From the NCBI GenBank assembly GCA_963664675.2, contig CAXXLB010000002.1:124001-188000 (forward strand): a stretch of 64,000 bases of DNA, in the 5' to 3' direction. Shown here piece after piece: positions 15,085-22,765 of the stretch (the first letter of the stretch is position 1; every line of letters begins with the position of its first letter). The notes under the pieces are model-generated. The model was not told where the DNA came from. It saw only the letters and a program-made list of their open reading frames with translations, and made no database searches. Position numbers and translations under genes: made by a program. Origin of the DNA: JASGMR01 sp963664675. GTDB taxonomy: Bacteria; Thermotogota; Thermotogae; Petrotogales; Kosmotogaceae.

Positions 15085-15561
15085 TTGAAAAACAAAAAAT
15101 TCATAACTTTACTGATAGTTACTCTCCTGGTTTCGGTAACATTTATTTTAAAAATAACTGTAAAGGACGATATCACACAGGTGCCAACGGGCCCTGAAAT
15201 AGAAAATCTTGAAAAACTGTATACGGAAATAAATGAATCTTCAAAACCTTCTATTATAGTTTTCTCATATGACGTGTGGTGTTGTGACGAAACCCATGAA
15301 TTATTCGAGGATTATAATCAAAGGGCACTGAGACTTCTCAGAGACTACGATGACGATTATGAAACCCTTTTTGTGAATACAAAGACGCTGAATGCCGTGA
15401 GCAAAGACTTTCTGGAGGATATTTCAATAGAATATATAATGTTTCAGTTTCCATCGATATTAATCATGGACCCCGCAGGAGAATTGATTTATCTGGAGGA
15501 AGAAATGGATTTTGATGAAGATAACCTGAGAGAAAGACTGGATGGTATTGAAAATGATTGA
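15085..15561 (+). CDS. Membrane-anchored thioredoxin-like protein
   Basis: The TTG at 15085 is preferred because GGGGG lies just before it and the product then begins MKNKKF plus a hydrophobic anchor (residues 6-22). An ATG at 15073 and a TTG at 15055 are alternatives. The exported part resembles a thioredoxin fold (PSIIVFSYDVWCCDETHELF; FQFPSILIMDPAGELIYLEE with a FP-S cis-Pro-like site). The active site reads WCCDE rather than WCxxC: vicinal cysteines C66 and C67, no CXXC. It overlaps and is co-transcribed with the CcdA-like gene, so it may be a redox partner at the outer face of the membrane. Confidence 0.65.
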   Translation: MKNKKFITLLIVTLLVSVTFILKITVKDDITQVPTGPEIENLEKLYTEINESSKPSIIVFSYDVWCCDETHELFEDYNQRALRLLRDYDDDYETLFVNTKTLNAVSKDFLEDISIEYIMFQFPSILIMDPAGELIYLEEEMDFDEDNLRERLDGIEND

Positions 15562-16216
15562 TTTCACGACAGGTTCCAATTTACTAATCACCGTAATACT
15601 GATATTTTCAACGGGTATTATCGCAGGACTCAGTCCGTGTACATTGCCTACGGCTGCCTTTGTCGTCGCTTATGTGAGCGGAAAAAAGGATTATTCTAAA
15701 AAAAGCGGATTCATGATTTCGTTGTTTTTCATCCTGGGAATAATCACGACCCTGACCGTTCTGGGTGTATTTTCCGGTATATTTGGAAAACTGCTGAATG
15801 ATACCGCAACACTGAACTATATCATTTCCGTGATTCTTTTAGTGATGGGACTCTGGTTGTTGAAGATCTTTGATTTCAATATCAATCTTCCCTTTTCAAA
15901 TAAACTTCCGAATAAAAGGAATGGCTTTTTAGCCGCATATTTGATCGGAATCCCCTTCGGGATCTCTTCATCACCATGCACAATGCCTATAACACTTTCT
16001 ATTCTGGCCTTTTCGGCTTCAAAGGGCAGTGTGTTCTATGGCGTATTGCTGATGTTTTTCTACGCCCTGGGAAGGAGCCTGCCTCTTTTATTGATCGGAA
16101 CATTCACGGGGTTTTTAAAAAATATAAAGGCGATTACAAAATATCAGGGTAAAATTGAACTGGTAAGCGGATGGGTAGTGATCGGTCTGGCGTTATATTT
16201 CATCTGGATAGCCTGA
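15542..16216 (+). CDS. CcdA/DsbD-transmembrane-domain protein
   Basis: A polytopic membrane protein with two six-residue proline-cysteine motifs, LSPCTLP in the first helix and SSPCTMP in the fourth. These are the paired cysteines that pass electrons through the membrane in CcdA/DsbD. Six hydrophobic helices fit the family, and the 224-residue length is typical. Two starts are possible (15542 and 15554); both overlap the preceding gene's stop. Electrons from cytosolic thioredoxin would go to an external thiol protein, probably the thioredoxin-like product just upstream. A terminator follows. Confidence 0.9.
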   Translation: MVLKMIDFTTGSNLLITVILIFSTGIIAGLSPCTLPTAAFVVAYVSGKKDYSKKSGFMISLFFILGIITTLTVLGVFSGIFGKLLNDTATLNYIISVILLVMGLWLLKIFDFNINLPFSNKLPNKRNGFLAAYLIGIPFGISSSPCTMPITLSILAFSASKGSVFYGVLLMFFYALGRSLPLLLIGTFTGFLKNIKAITKYQGKIELVSGWVVIGLALYFIWIA

Positions 16217-16268
16217 TGATCCCGGCAACATTTCAGAAAGGTAATTCAGACCATGTAAAATATTATAG

Positions 16269-16311
16269 AAAAATATCGGTTATCCCCCTTCCGGAAGAAA
16301 CCGATATTTTT
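16269..16311. terminator. Bidirectional rho-independent terminator
   Basis: A 13-bp inverted repeat, AAAAATATCGGTT (16269-16281) and AACCGATATTTTT (16299-16311), with a T run on both strands. It separates convergent genes. Confidence 0.9.
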
Positions 16312-16357
16312 ATTTTATACACTTCATTCAATTCATATTTTATTTTTTGAAAAGAGA

Positions 16358-16996
16358 TTAATCGGATGTTTCCTCGATTACCTGTTCATTTTTTTTTGAA
16401 GTCTGACTGACTTTATATCCGCTTATTTTCAGGAAAAACTGTATAAGAGGACCCGCGGAAAAGGCGAATATTATAGTTCCGAATCCTATCGGCCCTTTCA
16501 AAACGAACGCCGATACTAAAACACTTATATCGATTATTATCCTCGCCACTCTGAGACTTATTTTCAGCTTATTCGACAGAGCGAGCATAAAGCCTTCCCT
16601 GGGACCGGGGCCGTCGTTTTTTGCATTTTTCATATACATGCTTATTCCGAAAGAGTATATCAGGATACCGATCACAAAGAACAGTATATTGAAAAACAGT
16701 CCGTTACTGACCGGGATAATTAACAAAAACATATCCAGGAACTGTCCTATAAAAACCATGTTCAGGATAGTCGTCAGAGATGGTTTTATACCCATAAGCC
16801 ATGCGACTACTATCAGACAGAGGCTTATTATCTGGGCCAACCGTCCAACAGAAAGACCGGTTATAGATGAAAGGGCAACCTCCAGAGCCCCCCATGGACC
16901 CATTCCCAACTGGCTTCTCAATATGAATGCCAATCCGGAAGATACGAATAGAAATCCTATGAATATTAAAATATATTTTATTAGAAATTTTTTCAA
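16358..16996 (-). CDS. YczE/YyaS/YitT-family membrane protein
   Basis: A 212-residue integral membrane protein with about five helices and the family landmarks: SGLAFILRSQLGMGPWGALEVALS near the N terminus (quoted in parts), GISMYMKNAKNDGPGPREGFM in the middle, and GPIGFGTIIFAFSAGPLIQ near the end. The family has no settled function. It overlaps the SDR gene by ATGA and closes the operon led by the GntR regulator, so it may export or import something tied to that pathway. Confidence 0.85.
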   Translation of the reverse strand: MKKFLIKYILIFIGFLFVSSGLAFILRSQLGMGPWGALEVALSSITGLSVGRLAQIISLCLIVVAWLMGIKPSLTTILNMVFIGQFLDMFLLIIPVSNGLFFNILFFVIGILIYSFGISMYMKNAKNDGPGPREGFMLALSNKLKISLRVARIIIDISVLVSAFVLKGPIGFGTIIFAFSAGPLIQFFLKISGYKVSQTSKKNEQVIEETSD

Positions 16997-17757
16997 TTCA
17001 ATCCTAAACCACCATCAGATAAAATTACTTGACCGGTTATCCAGTTCGACTCATCCGAGGCGAGAAATACCATCAAACCCTTATGATCGCTGACATTTCC
17101 GATTCTGTTCATTGGAGTTTTGTTTTCTATCTCCCTCAGTGCCTGGGGATTTTTCTCGTAATAATCAGAACTGAAAGGAATCGTTTCCGTAGGGCCCGGC
17201 GCAACGACATTAACCTGTATATTATTCTCCGCAAGTTCGAGCGCCATCACTCTTGACATAGCTATAACCGCTGCCTTGACAGCACAATGGCTCACATGGT
17301 ATTTCTGGGGTTTCGTTCCTCCGACAGAAGCTATGTTGATTATCTTGCCACCATTATTTGCGATCATATCCTTTGCTACGAACTGACTGACAAGGAAAAC
17401 TATTCTTACATTGATGTTCCAGGAATCATCCAATTCAACAACGGGGTGGTTTATAAACTCCTTCCTATAAATATATGCGGGACAGTTCACTAAAATATCT
17501 ATTTTTTTGAAGCTTTTTAATACGGTCTCGGTTATTTCCTCGGCATCACCGATGAAGTTGACGCTTTTACAATAATAAAAGAAATTATTTCTGTACTCAG
17601 GTGGGATTTCACTAATGAGTTCTTCTATTCTTTTTTCGTTGTTATCGATAATGAATACATTAGCCCCATTTTCAAGATAAGCGAGTGTGGTCATCTTTCC
17701 TATCCTTCCCGCTCCTCCAAATATTACTGCGTTTTTATTCGACAATCTTTTTTTCAT
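16993..17757 (-). CDS. Short-chain dehydrogenase/reductase with altered active site
   Basis: A 254-residue SDR. The nucleotide loop is GGAGRIG (14-20) and an Asp at the end of strand 2 (FIIDNN) favours NAD(H). The catalytic Asn region (DDSWNINVR) and Ser (NIASVGG, S144) are present. In the Y-x-x-x-K motif, however, the tyrosine position is His157 with Lys161 (SHCAVKAA), 13 residues after the Ser as expected for the Tyr. The codon is CAT, one base from TAT. The C terminus (GQVILSDGGLGLN) is normal. It may be an oxidoreductase with unusual chemistry or one with lost activity. It sits between a nucleoside phosphorylase and a membrane protein. Confidence 0.85.
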   Translation of the reverse strand: MKKRLSNKNAVIFGGAGRIGKMTTLAYLENGANVFIIDNNEKRIEELISEIPPEYRNNFFYYCKSVNFIGDAEEITETVLKSFKKIDILVNCPAYIYRKEFINHPVVELDDSWNINVRIVFLVSQFVAKDMIANNGGKIINIASVGGTKPQKYHVSHCAVKAAVIAMSRVMALELAENNIQVNVVAPGPTETIPFSSDYYEKNPQALREIENKTPMNRIGNVSDHKGLMVFLASDESNWITGQVILSDGGLGLN

Positions 17758-17766
17758 TGATTCACC

Positions 17767-18585
17767 TCATTTTATTCCTAATAAGGATGGTTTAAATCCC
17801 ACTTTGTATCTTTCTGCCAGCAAATCCCACTGATTAATGTGCAGAGCAGCATTTAAAGCCGCGAGAATCGCCTTTTCATTCGATATTTCTTTTTTCTCAT
17901 ATTTTTTGTACAGATTTCCTCCTATCGTACATATGGAACCCACTTTCACATTCAATATGCTCCCAAGAGTGAACAGAGGAGCGGATTCCATATCCAGAAG
18001 AAGAACGTTCAGCTGTCTGAAAACCGACAGTTTTTCGTACAGGGGTGTTGTTTTTAATTTGCTGTCAAGCAAAGAAATTTTCGATCCGTAGAAACTGTCC
18101 ACAGTGGCCCCGATTCCAACGTGATGTCTGGCTTTTACCGTTTCACATCCTTCTATCAGAGCCATGATCATTTCATAATCAGAAACTGCGGGGAAATTAA
18201 CCGGAACCAGTGCGTCACAGGCTCCCGAATATTTGGCACACGCCGAAAGTATGACAAGGTCACCCGGCATCATATCATCCTGGATGCCTCCCGATGTCCC
18301 TATTCTGATCGCCTTTTTAATTCCTCTCTTTTTCAGTTCCACGAGAGCTATCTCCGCCGAGGTCCCACCGATTCCCGTGGAACACACGGTTAATTCAACA
18401 TCCTTATATTTTCCCACCGCTGTGGTGAATTCTCTGTTCTTTCCCACGATTTCCGATTTTTCCAGATAACTGCAAATTTCATAAACCCTTTCCGGTGCTC
18501 CTGGAAGCAACGCCAATTCCGGAAGCTTATCTCTTTCTATTTTCAAATGATCCTTCGTTATTTTAGATTCAGATAAATCCGACAT
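17767..18585 (-). CDS. PNP/UDP-family nucleoside phosphorylase
   Basis: A 272-residue member of the hexameric nucleoside phosphorylase family. The phosphate-site loop is visible as STGIGGTSAEIALVEL; the central strand is AIRIGTSGGIQDDMMPGDLV. Typical for uridine-phosphorylase-like members, the ribose/base site LLLDMESAPLFTLGSIL (Met-Glu pair) follows. It would split a nucleoside with phosphate to ribose-1-phosphate and base in the cytosol. The base specificity cannot be read safely. Its place in an ABC-importer operon, ten bases after the permease, suggests that the importer brings in a nucleoside or nucleoside-like compound. Confidence 0.88.
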   Translation of the reverse strand: MSDLSESKITKDHLKIERDKLPELALLPGAPERVYEICSYLEKSEIVGKNREFTTAVGKYKDVELTVCSTGIGGTSAEIALVELKKRGIKKAIRIGTSGGIQDDMMPGDLVILSACAKYSGACDALVPVNFPAVSDYEMIMALIEGCETVKARHHVGIGATVDSFYGSKISLLDSKLKTTPLYEKLSVFRQLNVLLLDMESAPLFTLGSILNVKVGSICTIGGNLYKKYEKKEISNEKAILAALNAALHINQWDLLAERYKVGFKPSLLGIK

Positions 18586-18595
18586 TCTTATCTCC

Positions 18596-19447
18596 TTATG
18601 ATTTCAGTCCTGTACCGCTGATACCTCTTACAAAATACTTCTGCAAAAAGAAAAATAATACCATCGGAGGTATGCTTCCTGCAACAGCGGAGCTGAAAAG
18701 ATTTGCCCAGTGTGTTGCTTCACTCATTCTGTTGGCCGAAATAGCAACCTGAACGACTTCGAGCCTCGTTGAATGTGTCGCAACGAGTGGCCAGAACAGG
18801 GAATTCCACTGAAACATAAATACCATTACAACAACCGTTATGACTGCAGGAATACTCAGGGGAACGACTATTTTTCTGTAAATTCTGAACCATGAAGCCC
18901 CGTCTATTCTGGCGGCTTCAAGTATTTCTGTCGGAATCTCAGAAAAGAACTGTTTGAACAGGAATATAGCCAGCCCATTGGCAACACCTGGCAGAATAAG
19001 AGCAGCATACGTGTTGATAAAACCCAGCGCGCTGACGGTTAAATACAATGGTATTACTATGGATTCAAAAGGAACCATAAATGTTATCAGAACTATGACA
19101 AAAACTATCTTTTTGCCGGGAAAATCGAATTTTGCCAGAGCGAACCCCGCCATGGAACTCACCAGTAAAGTCAGAAGAACCGTGCTGCAGGCAACTATTA
19201 AACTGTTCATCAGCGCTCTTCCAAAATGTTGCTGCGTAAAAATACTTACATAATTTTCGAAGGTTATATTTAATGGAAAGAAAGTCTCCAGATTGAGGGG
19301 CTCTGTATATTCATACAAAGATCCCGAAGGTCTCAGGGATGATGCCGTTACCCATTCAAGAGGAATGAAATATACCAGTCCGATTATAGCCAGTACAATG
19401 AAAATTATTATGGTTTTTTTATTTATTTTTTTCTTCTTCATAATCAT
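18596..19447 (-). CDS. CUT1-type ABC transporter permease (MalG-like)
   Basis: A 283-residue inner-membrane permease with six helices. The EAA loop that docks the ATPase is EILEAARIDGASWFRIYRKI. The start of the protein is Lys-rich (MIMKKKKINKK) and the first periplasmic segment follows helix 1. It pairs with the MalF-like permease immediately upstream (6 bp) and the binding protein before that. No ATPase gene is in the operon, so a shared MsmX/UgpC-type ATPase elsewhere must energise it. Confidence 0.92.
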   Translation of the reverse strand: MIMKKKKINKKTIIIFIVLAIIGLVYFIPLEWVTASSLRPSGSLYEYTEPLNLETFFPLNITFENYVSIFTQQHFGRALMNSLIVACSTVLLTLLVSSMAGFALAKFDFPGKKIVFVIVLITFMVPFESIVIPLYLTVSALGFINTYAALILPGVANGLAIFLFKQFFSEIPTEILEAARIDGASWFRIYRKIVVPLSIPAVITVVVMVFMFQWNSLFWPLVATHSTRLEVVQVAISANRMSEATHWANLFSSAVAGSIPPMVLFFFLQKYFVRGISGTGLKS

Positions 19448-19453
19448 AACCTT

Positions 19454-20320
19454 CTAATATTCAAAATTCGCTCTTGTGATTCTCAACTCAACTATGGTGA
19501 AGATGAAAATCATCAGAAGCAATATGGACGAAATTGCCGTAGCTCTACCCATGTCTAAATTCACAAAGGCACTTTTATAAGACTCAAACATCAAAAGATT
19601 GGTGGATCCGTTTGGCCCTCCCTGTGTCAGGATATAAACGGGAGCAAAGGTCAGAAAATTAAACGCGGTATTTGCAACCAAGACAAAGGACATCGTTCTG
19701 CTCAACAAGGGTATAGTGATCTTCATAGTTTTTTGAAAATTATTGGCGCCATCTATTGTAGCCGCTTCGTAAAGAGATTCGGGTATGTTCTGCAGACCGG
19801 CCAAAAAGTACATCATCCAGTATCCCGAACTTCTCCAGATGCTGATGAAGATTATGCAGAGCAACGCCTGACTTGTAGAATTCATAAAGGGTTGAGCCCC
19901 CACACCGATCATTTTTAAAAAACTATTCGCGAGTCCGTAATACGGGTCCATAACTACTCCCCAGATTACGGCTACCACAACAAAGGATATTGCAGTGGGC
20001 AGAAAAAATAAAGTCCTGAAAAATTTGACGAACTTCTGGCTTCCATTAAGCAAAATAGCCAGAACGAGCGCGATGAAAACGATCAACGGATTCAAAATAA
20101 TCGAATAGATGAGAGTCGTTTTGAACGAGTTCCAGAAAACCGGATCATGTTTGAAAAGATAAATATAATTCTCAAATCCCACAAAACTTTTTGCACCGCT
20201 ATAACTGGTCATCATAAAACTTTCCACGAACGACACACAGATTGGACCGATTTTAAATAATAATAAAAACGCTAACGCAGGGGCTACAAAAAGCCAGGCT
20301 GCTCTTTTATCTCTAAACAC
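19454..20320 (-). CDS. CUT1-type ABC transporter permease (MalF/UgpA-like)
   Basis: A 288-residue six-helix permease with the EAA loop PESLYEAATIDGANNFQKTM and the N-terminal RAAWLFVAPALAFLLLFKIG typical of UgpA-like subunits. A GPNGSTNLLMFESYKSAF segment precedes the last helix as in the family. It is the first permease after the binding-protein gene, from which it is separated by 60 bp holding a strong hairpin. Confidence 0.92.
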   Translation of the reverse strand: MFRDKRAAWLFVAPALAFLLLFKIGPICVSFVESFMMTSYSGAKSFVGFENYIYLFKHDPVFWNSFKTTLIYSIILNPLIVFIALVLAILLNGSQKFVKFFRTLFFLPTAISFVVVAVIWGVVMDPYYGLANSFLKMIGVGAQPFMNSTSQALLCIIFISIWRSSGYWMMYFLAGLQNIPESLYEAATIDGANNFQKTMKITIPLLSRTMSFVLVANTAFNFLTFAPVYILTQGGPNGSTNLLMFESYKSAFVNLDMGRATAISSILLLMIFIFTIVELRITRANFEY

Positions 20321-20339
20321 TACTTCACCTCTAAAGAAT

Positions 20340-20369
20340 GGAGCATAGAAACATTCACTTCTATGCTCC
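20340..20369 (-). promoter_or_regulatory. Intercistronic hairpin after the binding-protein gene
   Basis: An 11-bp perfect stem, GGAGCATAGAA and TTCTATGCTCC, with an 8-base loop. There is no T run on the minus strand, so it more likely protects the upstream mRNA or lowers permease expression than fully terminates. Confidence 0.7.
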
Positions 20370-20379
20370 GATAAAAATA

Positions 20380-21633
20380 TTATTTAAATTTTCTAAGTTC
20401 TCTATCGATTCTGGTTTCCGCGTCCTTGAGTGCCTGTTCCGGATCGGAACCATAATGTATTGAATTGAATGTTTCTCTTAAAATCAACTCGTATTGCAAA
20501 TATCCAGGAGTTATAGGTCTTGCTGTCGCTGTATTATCCATTTCATAAAACAATATCTGCCATTCCGGCTTACTGAATTCTTTTTCCAGAAGATCATATG
20601 AATCCATTCTTGCCGGTAAATGACCGAATAACTGGTTCCATTCTGCCAGAGCTTCTTTGGAAGTCAGGAATTTTACAAATTTAACAGAAGCATCGACATT
20701 TTTCGTGTTTGCATTTATACCAACGTGCCAGCTTCCGGTAGGAGTAACAGCTTCTCCACCTTCAAAATAAGGATGTGGTGATAATCCGAATTCAAGCTCT
20801 TCGAATTGTCCCAATCTGTTGATATTCCAGTCTGCTCCAAGCATCATAGCCGCTTTACCGTTACCAAAATATTCTCTGGAAATTGAAGAATCGTTCAAAC
20901 CCTGTGGACTTACTTTCAAGCCGTTGAACAGATTCCAGTAAAAATCTGCCGCTTCCAAAAATTCTTCTGAAGTCAGGTAGCCTGCTGTCGACAAGCCGTC
21001 CGGTGAAATAAGCTCGCCACCAAGTGACTGAACGAGTGGAAATAACTGGTATGGTCTGTCAACCTGCTCAATAATTAATCCCCATATCTCAGGTGTGCCG
21101 TCGCCATCTTCATCGATAGTCAATTTTTTAGCAATTTCCGCAACTTCTTCCCAGGTCAGTCTTTCGCCAGGAGTTTCCGGAGGATATGGAATACCATATT
21201 CATCAAAAATTTCCTTGTTGAAATATAACCCAGCAGAAGAAGTGGTGTACGGAATGGAATAGAGTTTTCCATCAAAGGTCGCCGTTTCTATTGAAGCATC
21301 AAAAAACGGAGCGAGCTCTTCTTCGCTGAAATATTCATCAAGAGCCAACAGGTTTCCTCTGATGGCATATGAAGGGTTCAACGGACCGTCAACTATAAAA
21401 ATATCTGGCGTGGAACTGTTTCCGGACAATCTTACTTCTATGGTCTGAAACAACTGACCATATGGAACGAGCTGAACATCTACACTTATGTCAGGATTCG
21501 CCGCCTGGAATTCATTTACTAAAGTCATAACTTTGTCGGTTGGCCATCCCATCCACAACACTTCAAGATTGGTCTTGGCAAAACCGATAACTGCAAAAAA
21601 AACTACCAAAAGAAATAAAGCAATTTTTTTCAT
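20380..21633 (-). CDS. CUT1-type ABC transporter substrate-binding protein
   Basis: A 417-residue extracytoplasmic protein with a Sec signal (MKKIALFLLVVFFAVIGFAK, cleavage probably after FAK or before it). The mature part begins NLEVLWMGWPTDKVM and has the SBP_bac_1 hallmarks: GQLFQTIEVRLSGNSSTPDI, ALDEYFSEEEL, YSIPYTTSSAGLYFNKEIFD and a TGSWHVGIN segment. Such proteins bind oligosaccharides or related polyols. GGAGG lies before the ATG. The operon's phosphorylase suggests the ligand may be a nucleoside-like glycoside, but this is inference. Confidence 0.92.
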   Translation of the reverse strand: MKKIALFLLVVFFAVIGFAKTNLEVLWMGWPTDKVMTLVNEFQAANPDISVDVQLVPYGQLFQTIEVRLSGNSSTPDIFIVDGPLNPSYAIRGNLLALDEYFSEEELAPFFDASIETATFDGKLYSIPYTTSSAGLYFNKEIFDEYGIPYPPETPGERLTWEEVAEIAKKLTIDEDGDGTPEIWGLIIEQVDRPYQLFPLVQSLGGELISPDGLSTAGYLTSEEFLEAADFYWNLFNGLKVSPQGLNDSSISREYFGNGKAAMMLGADWNINRLGQFEELEFGLSPHPYFEGGEAVTPTGSWHVGINANTKNVDASVKFVKFLTSKEALAEWNQLFGHLPARMDSYDLLEKEFSKPEWQILFYEMDNTATARPITPGYLQYELILRETFNSIHYGSDPEQALKDAETRIDRELRKFK

Positions 21634-21662
21634 TTGGAACCTCCTCCCTGTTTTTCAAGAAT

Positions 21663-22403
21663 TTAATACCTTTTTCTTATTAATTTAAAAACCATCTTTT
21701 CCGGAAAATAACTTTTTGAAAAAATAACCTTTCTGTTTTCATAATCATAATGAATTTGATTCAGTTTAATCAAAGGGGAATTTATGTTCAAATTCAGCAA
21801 TCCCGATGTTTCTTCATTAGATAAAACAGGTATCAAATTACATTCTGCGAACTTTATATTTATATTGTAATGCTCCTGAAGTCCGGAAAAAACCGATTTA
21901 TACAATAATTTAGGATCTATGGTCTTTCCCAAAAAAACTTTGGGAATATAATCTATACAAATTGCAATAGGCTCATTTGAAGCCTTTTTCAAAGTTTTCA
22001 GAAATACAGTCTCAGACCCCTCTTCAATCTCAAGAGTGTTGGAAATGAATTCGCTGGCCTTTATAATTTCAAATTCAACTATTTCACTATCCGCTATAAA
22101 ACCCTGATCGGAAATCACCTGAGTTACCCCGGTGAGTCTTTCAATACCACCGGTTATGAGTGGTTGAGCTTTTGTGACGAAAGTTCCGATTCCCCTCTTT
22201 TTTATGACCAACCCGATCTTTTCAAGGGAAACTATAGCTTCTCTGACGGTGTTCCTGCTCACGGAAAACTGCTTTGCGAGATCGGATTCCGAAGGAAGTT
22301 TCTCTCCCGGTTTTATATCACCTTTTATAATCGCATTCTGAATTTCCAGTTTTATCCTTTGAATTAAAGATAACGTATTTTCATTCTTAAAAGAAATATC
22401 CAT
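21663..22403 (-). CDS. GntR-family regulator (HutC/UTRA type)
   Basis: The ATG at 22403 is preferred: GGAGAG lies just upstream, and a longer TTG start at 22469 falls inside the -35 box. The 246-residue protein has a GntR winged helix (AIIKGDIKPGEKLPSESDLA; FSVSRNTVREAIVSLEKIG; GIGTFV) and a UTRA effector domain (GFIADSEIVEFEI ... FLKTLKKASNEPIAICIDYI ... KLNQIHYDYENRKVIFSKSY). UTRA regulators sense small metabolites such as sugar phosphates. It is the first gene of the CUT1-phosphorylase-SDR operon, with an operator in its own promoter. Confidence 0.92.
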   Translation of the reverse strand: MDISFKNENTLSLIQRIKLEIQNAIIKGDIKPGEKLPSESDLAKQFSVSRNTVREAIVSLEKIGLVIKKRGIGTFVTKAQPLITGGIERLTGVTQVISDQGFIADSEIVEFEIIKASEFISNTLEIEEGSETVFLKTLKKASNEPIAICIDYIPKVFLGKTIDPKLLYKSVFSGLQEHYNINIKFAECNLIPVLSNEETSGLLNLNINSPLIKLNQIHYDYENRKVIFSKSYFPEKMVFKLIRKRY

Positions 22404-22440
22404 TTTTCTCTCCTGTTGGATGTTGGACATCATATACCTA

Positions 22441-22469
22441 ATAATACTAAAAGTATCAGGATTTGTCAA
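22441..22469 (-). promoter_or_regulatory. Sigma-70 promoter of the gntR operon
   Basis: Minus strand: TTGACA (22469-22464), 17-bp spacer, TATTAT (22446-22441). Predicted transcription start is about 30 bases before the chosen ATG. Confidence 0.8.
22444..22456. promoter_or_regulatory. Candidate GntR operator
   Basis: A perfect palindrome, ATACT-AAA-AGTAT, between the -35 and -10 boxes. Its position implies direct autorepression. The rest of the 296-bp gap to the next gene is AT-rich and contains three tandem ATATTTCAG-like 10-bp units (22727-22750) just before the ribosome site of the plus-strand gene. Confidence 0.6.
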
Positions 22470-22765
22470 GAGTTTTGAAATGAAAAATTTATTGACACCA
22501 TATGATATTCGTTTTTTTCGAAATACTACACAAAAATCCTTTTTTCATGGGGAAAACCCATCTTTTCTTTTTAAAACTAAAGATTAATTTCCGTATAACT
22601 ATCTCTTTACAAAATTAATGAATAAAAAAAATATATAATATTCAATTCACTATTTAACTGTAGCTTAATCTATGTCATTTATAATTTAAATATATCATAA
22701 AATTCGTTGTCTTTTAAATAGCATTATTTCAAATATTTCAGAATATTTCAGGAGGTGTGGTTGGG

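Noticed and set aside
22404..22469. Extended GntR start at the TTG at 22469
   Set aside because: The codons overlap the -35 and -10 boxes of the regulator's own promoter, and GGAGAG marks the ATG at 22403.
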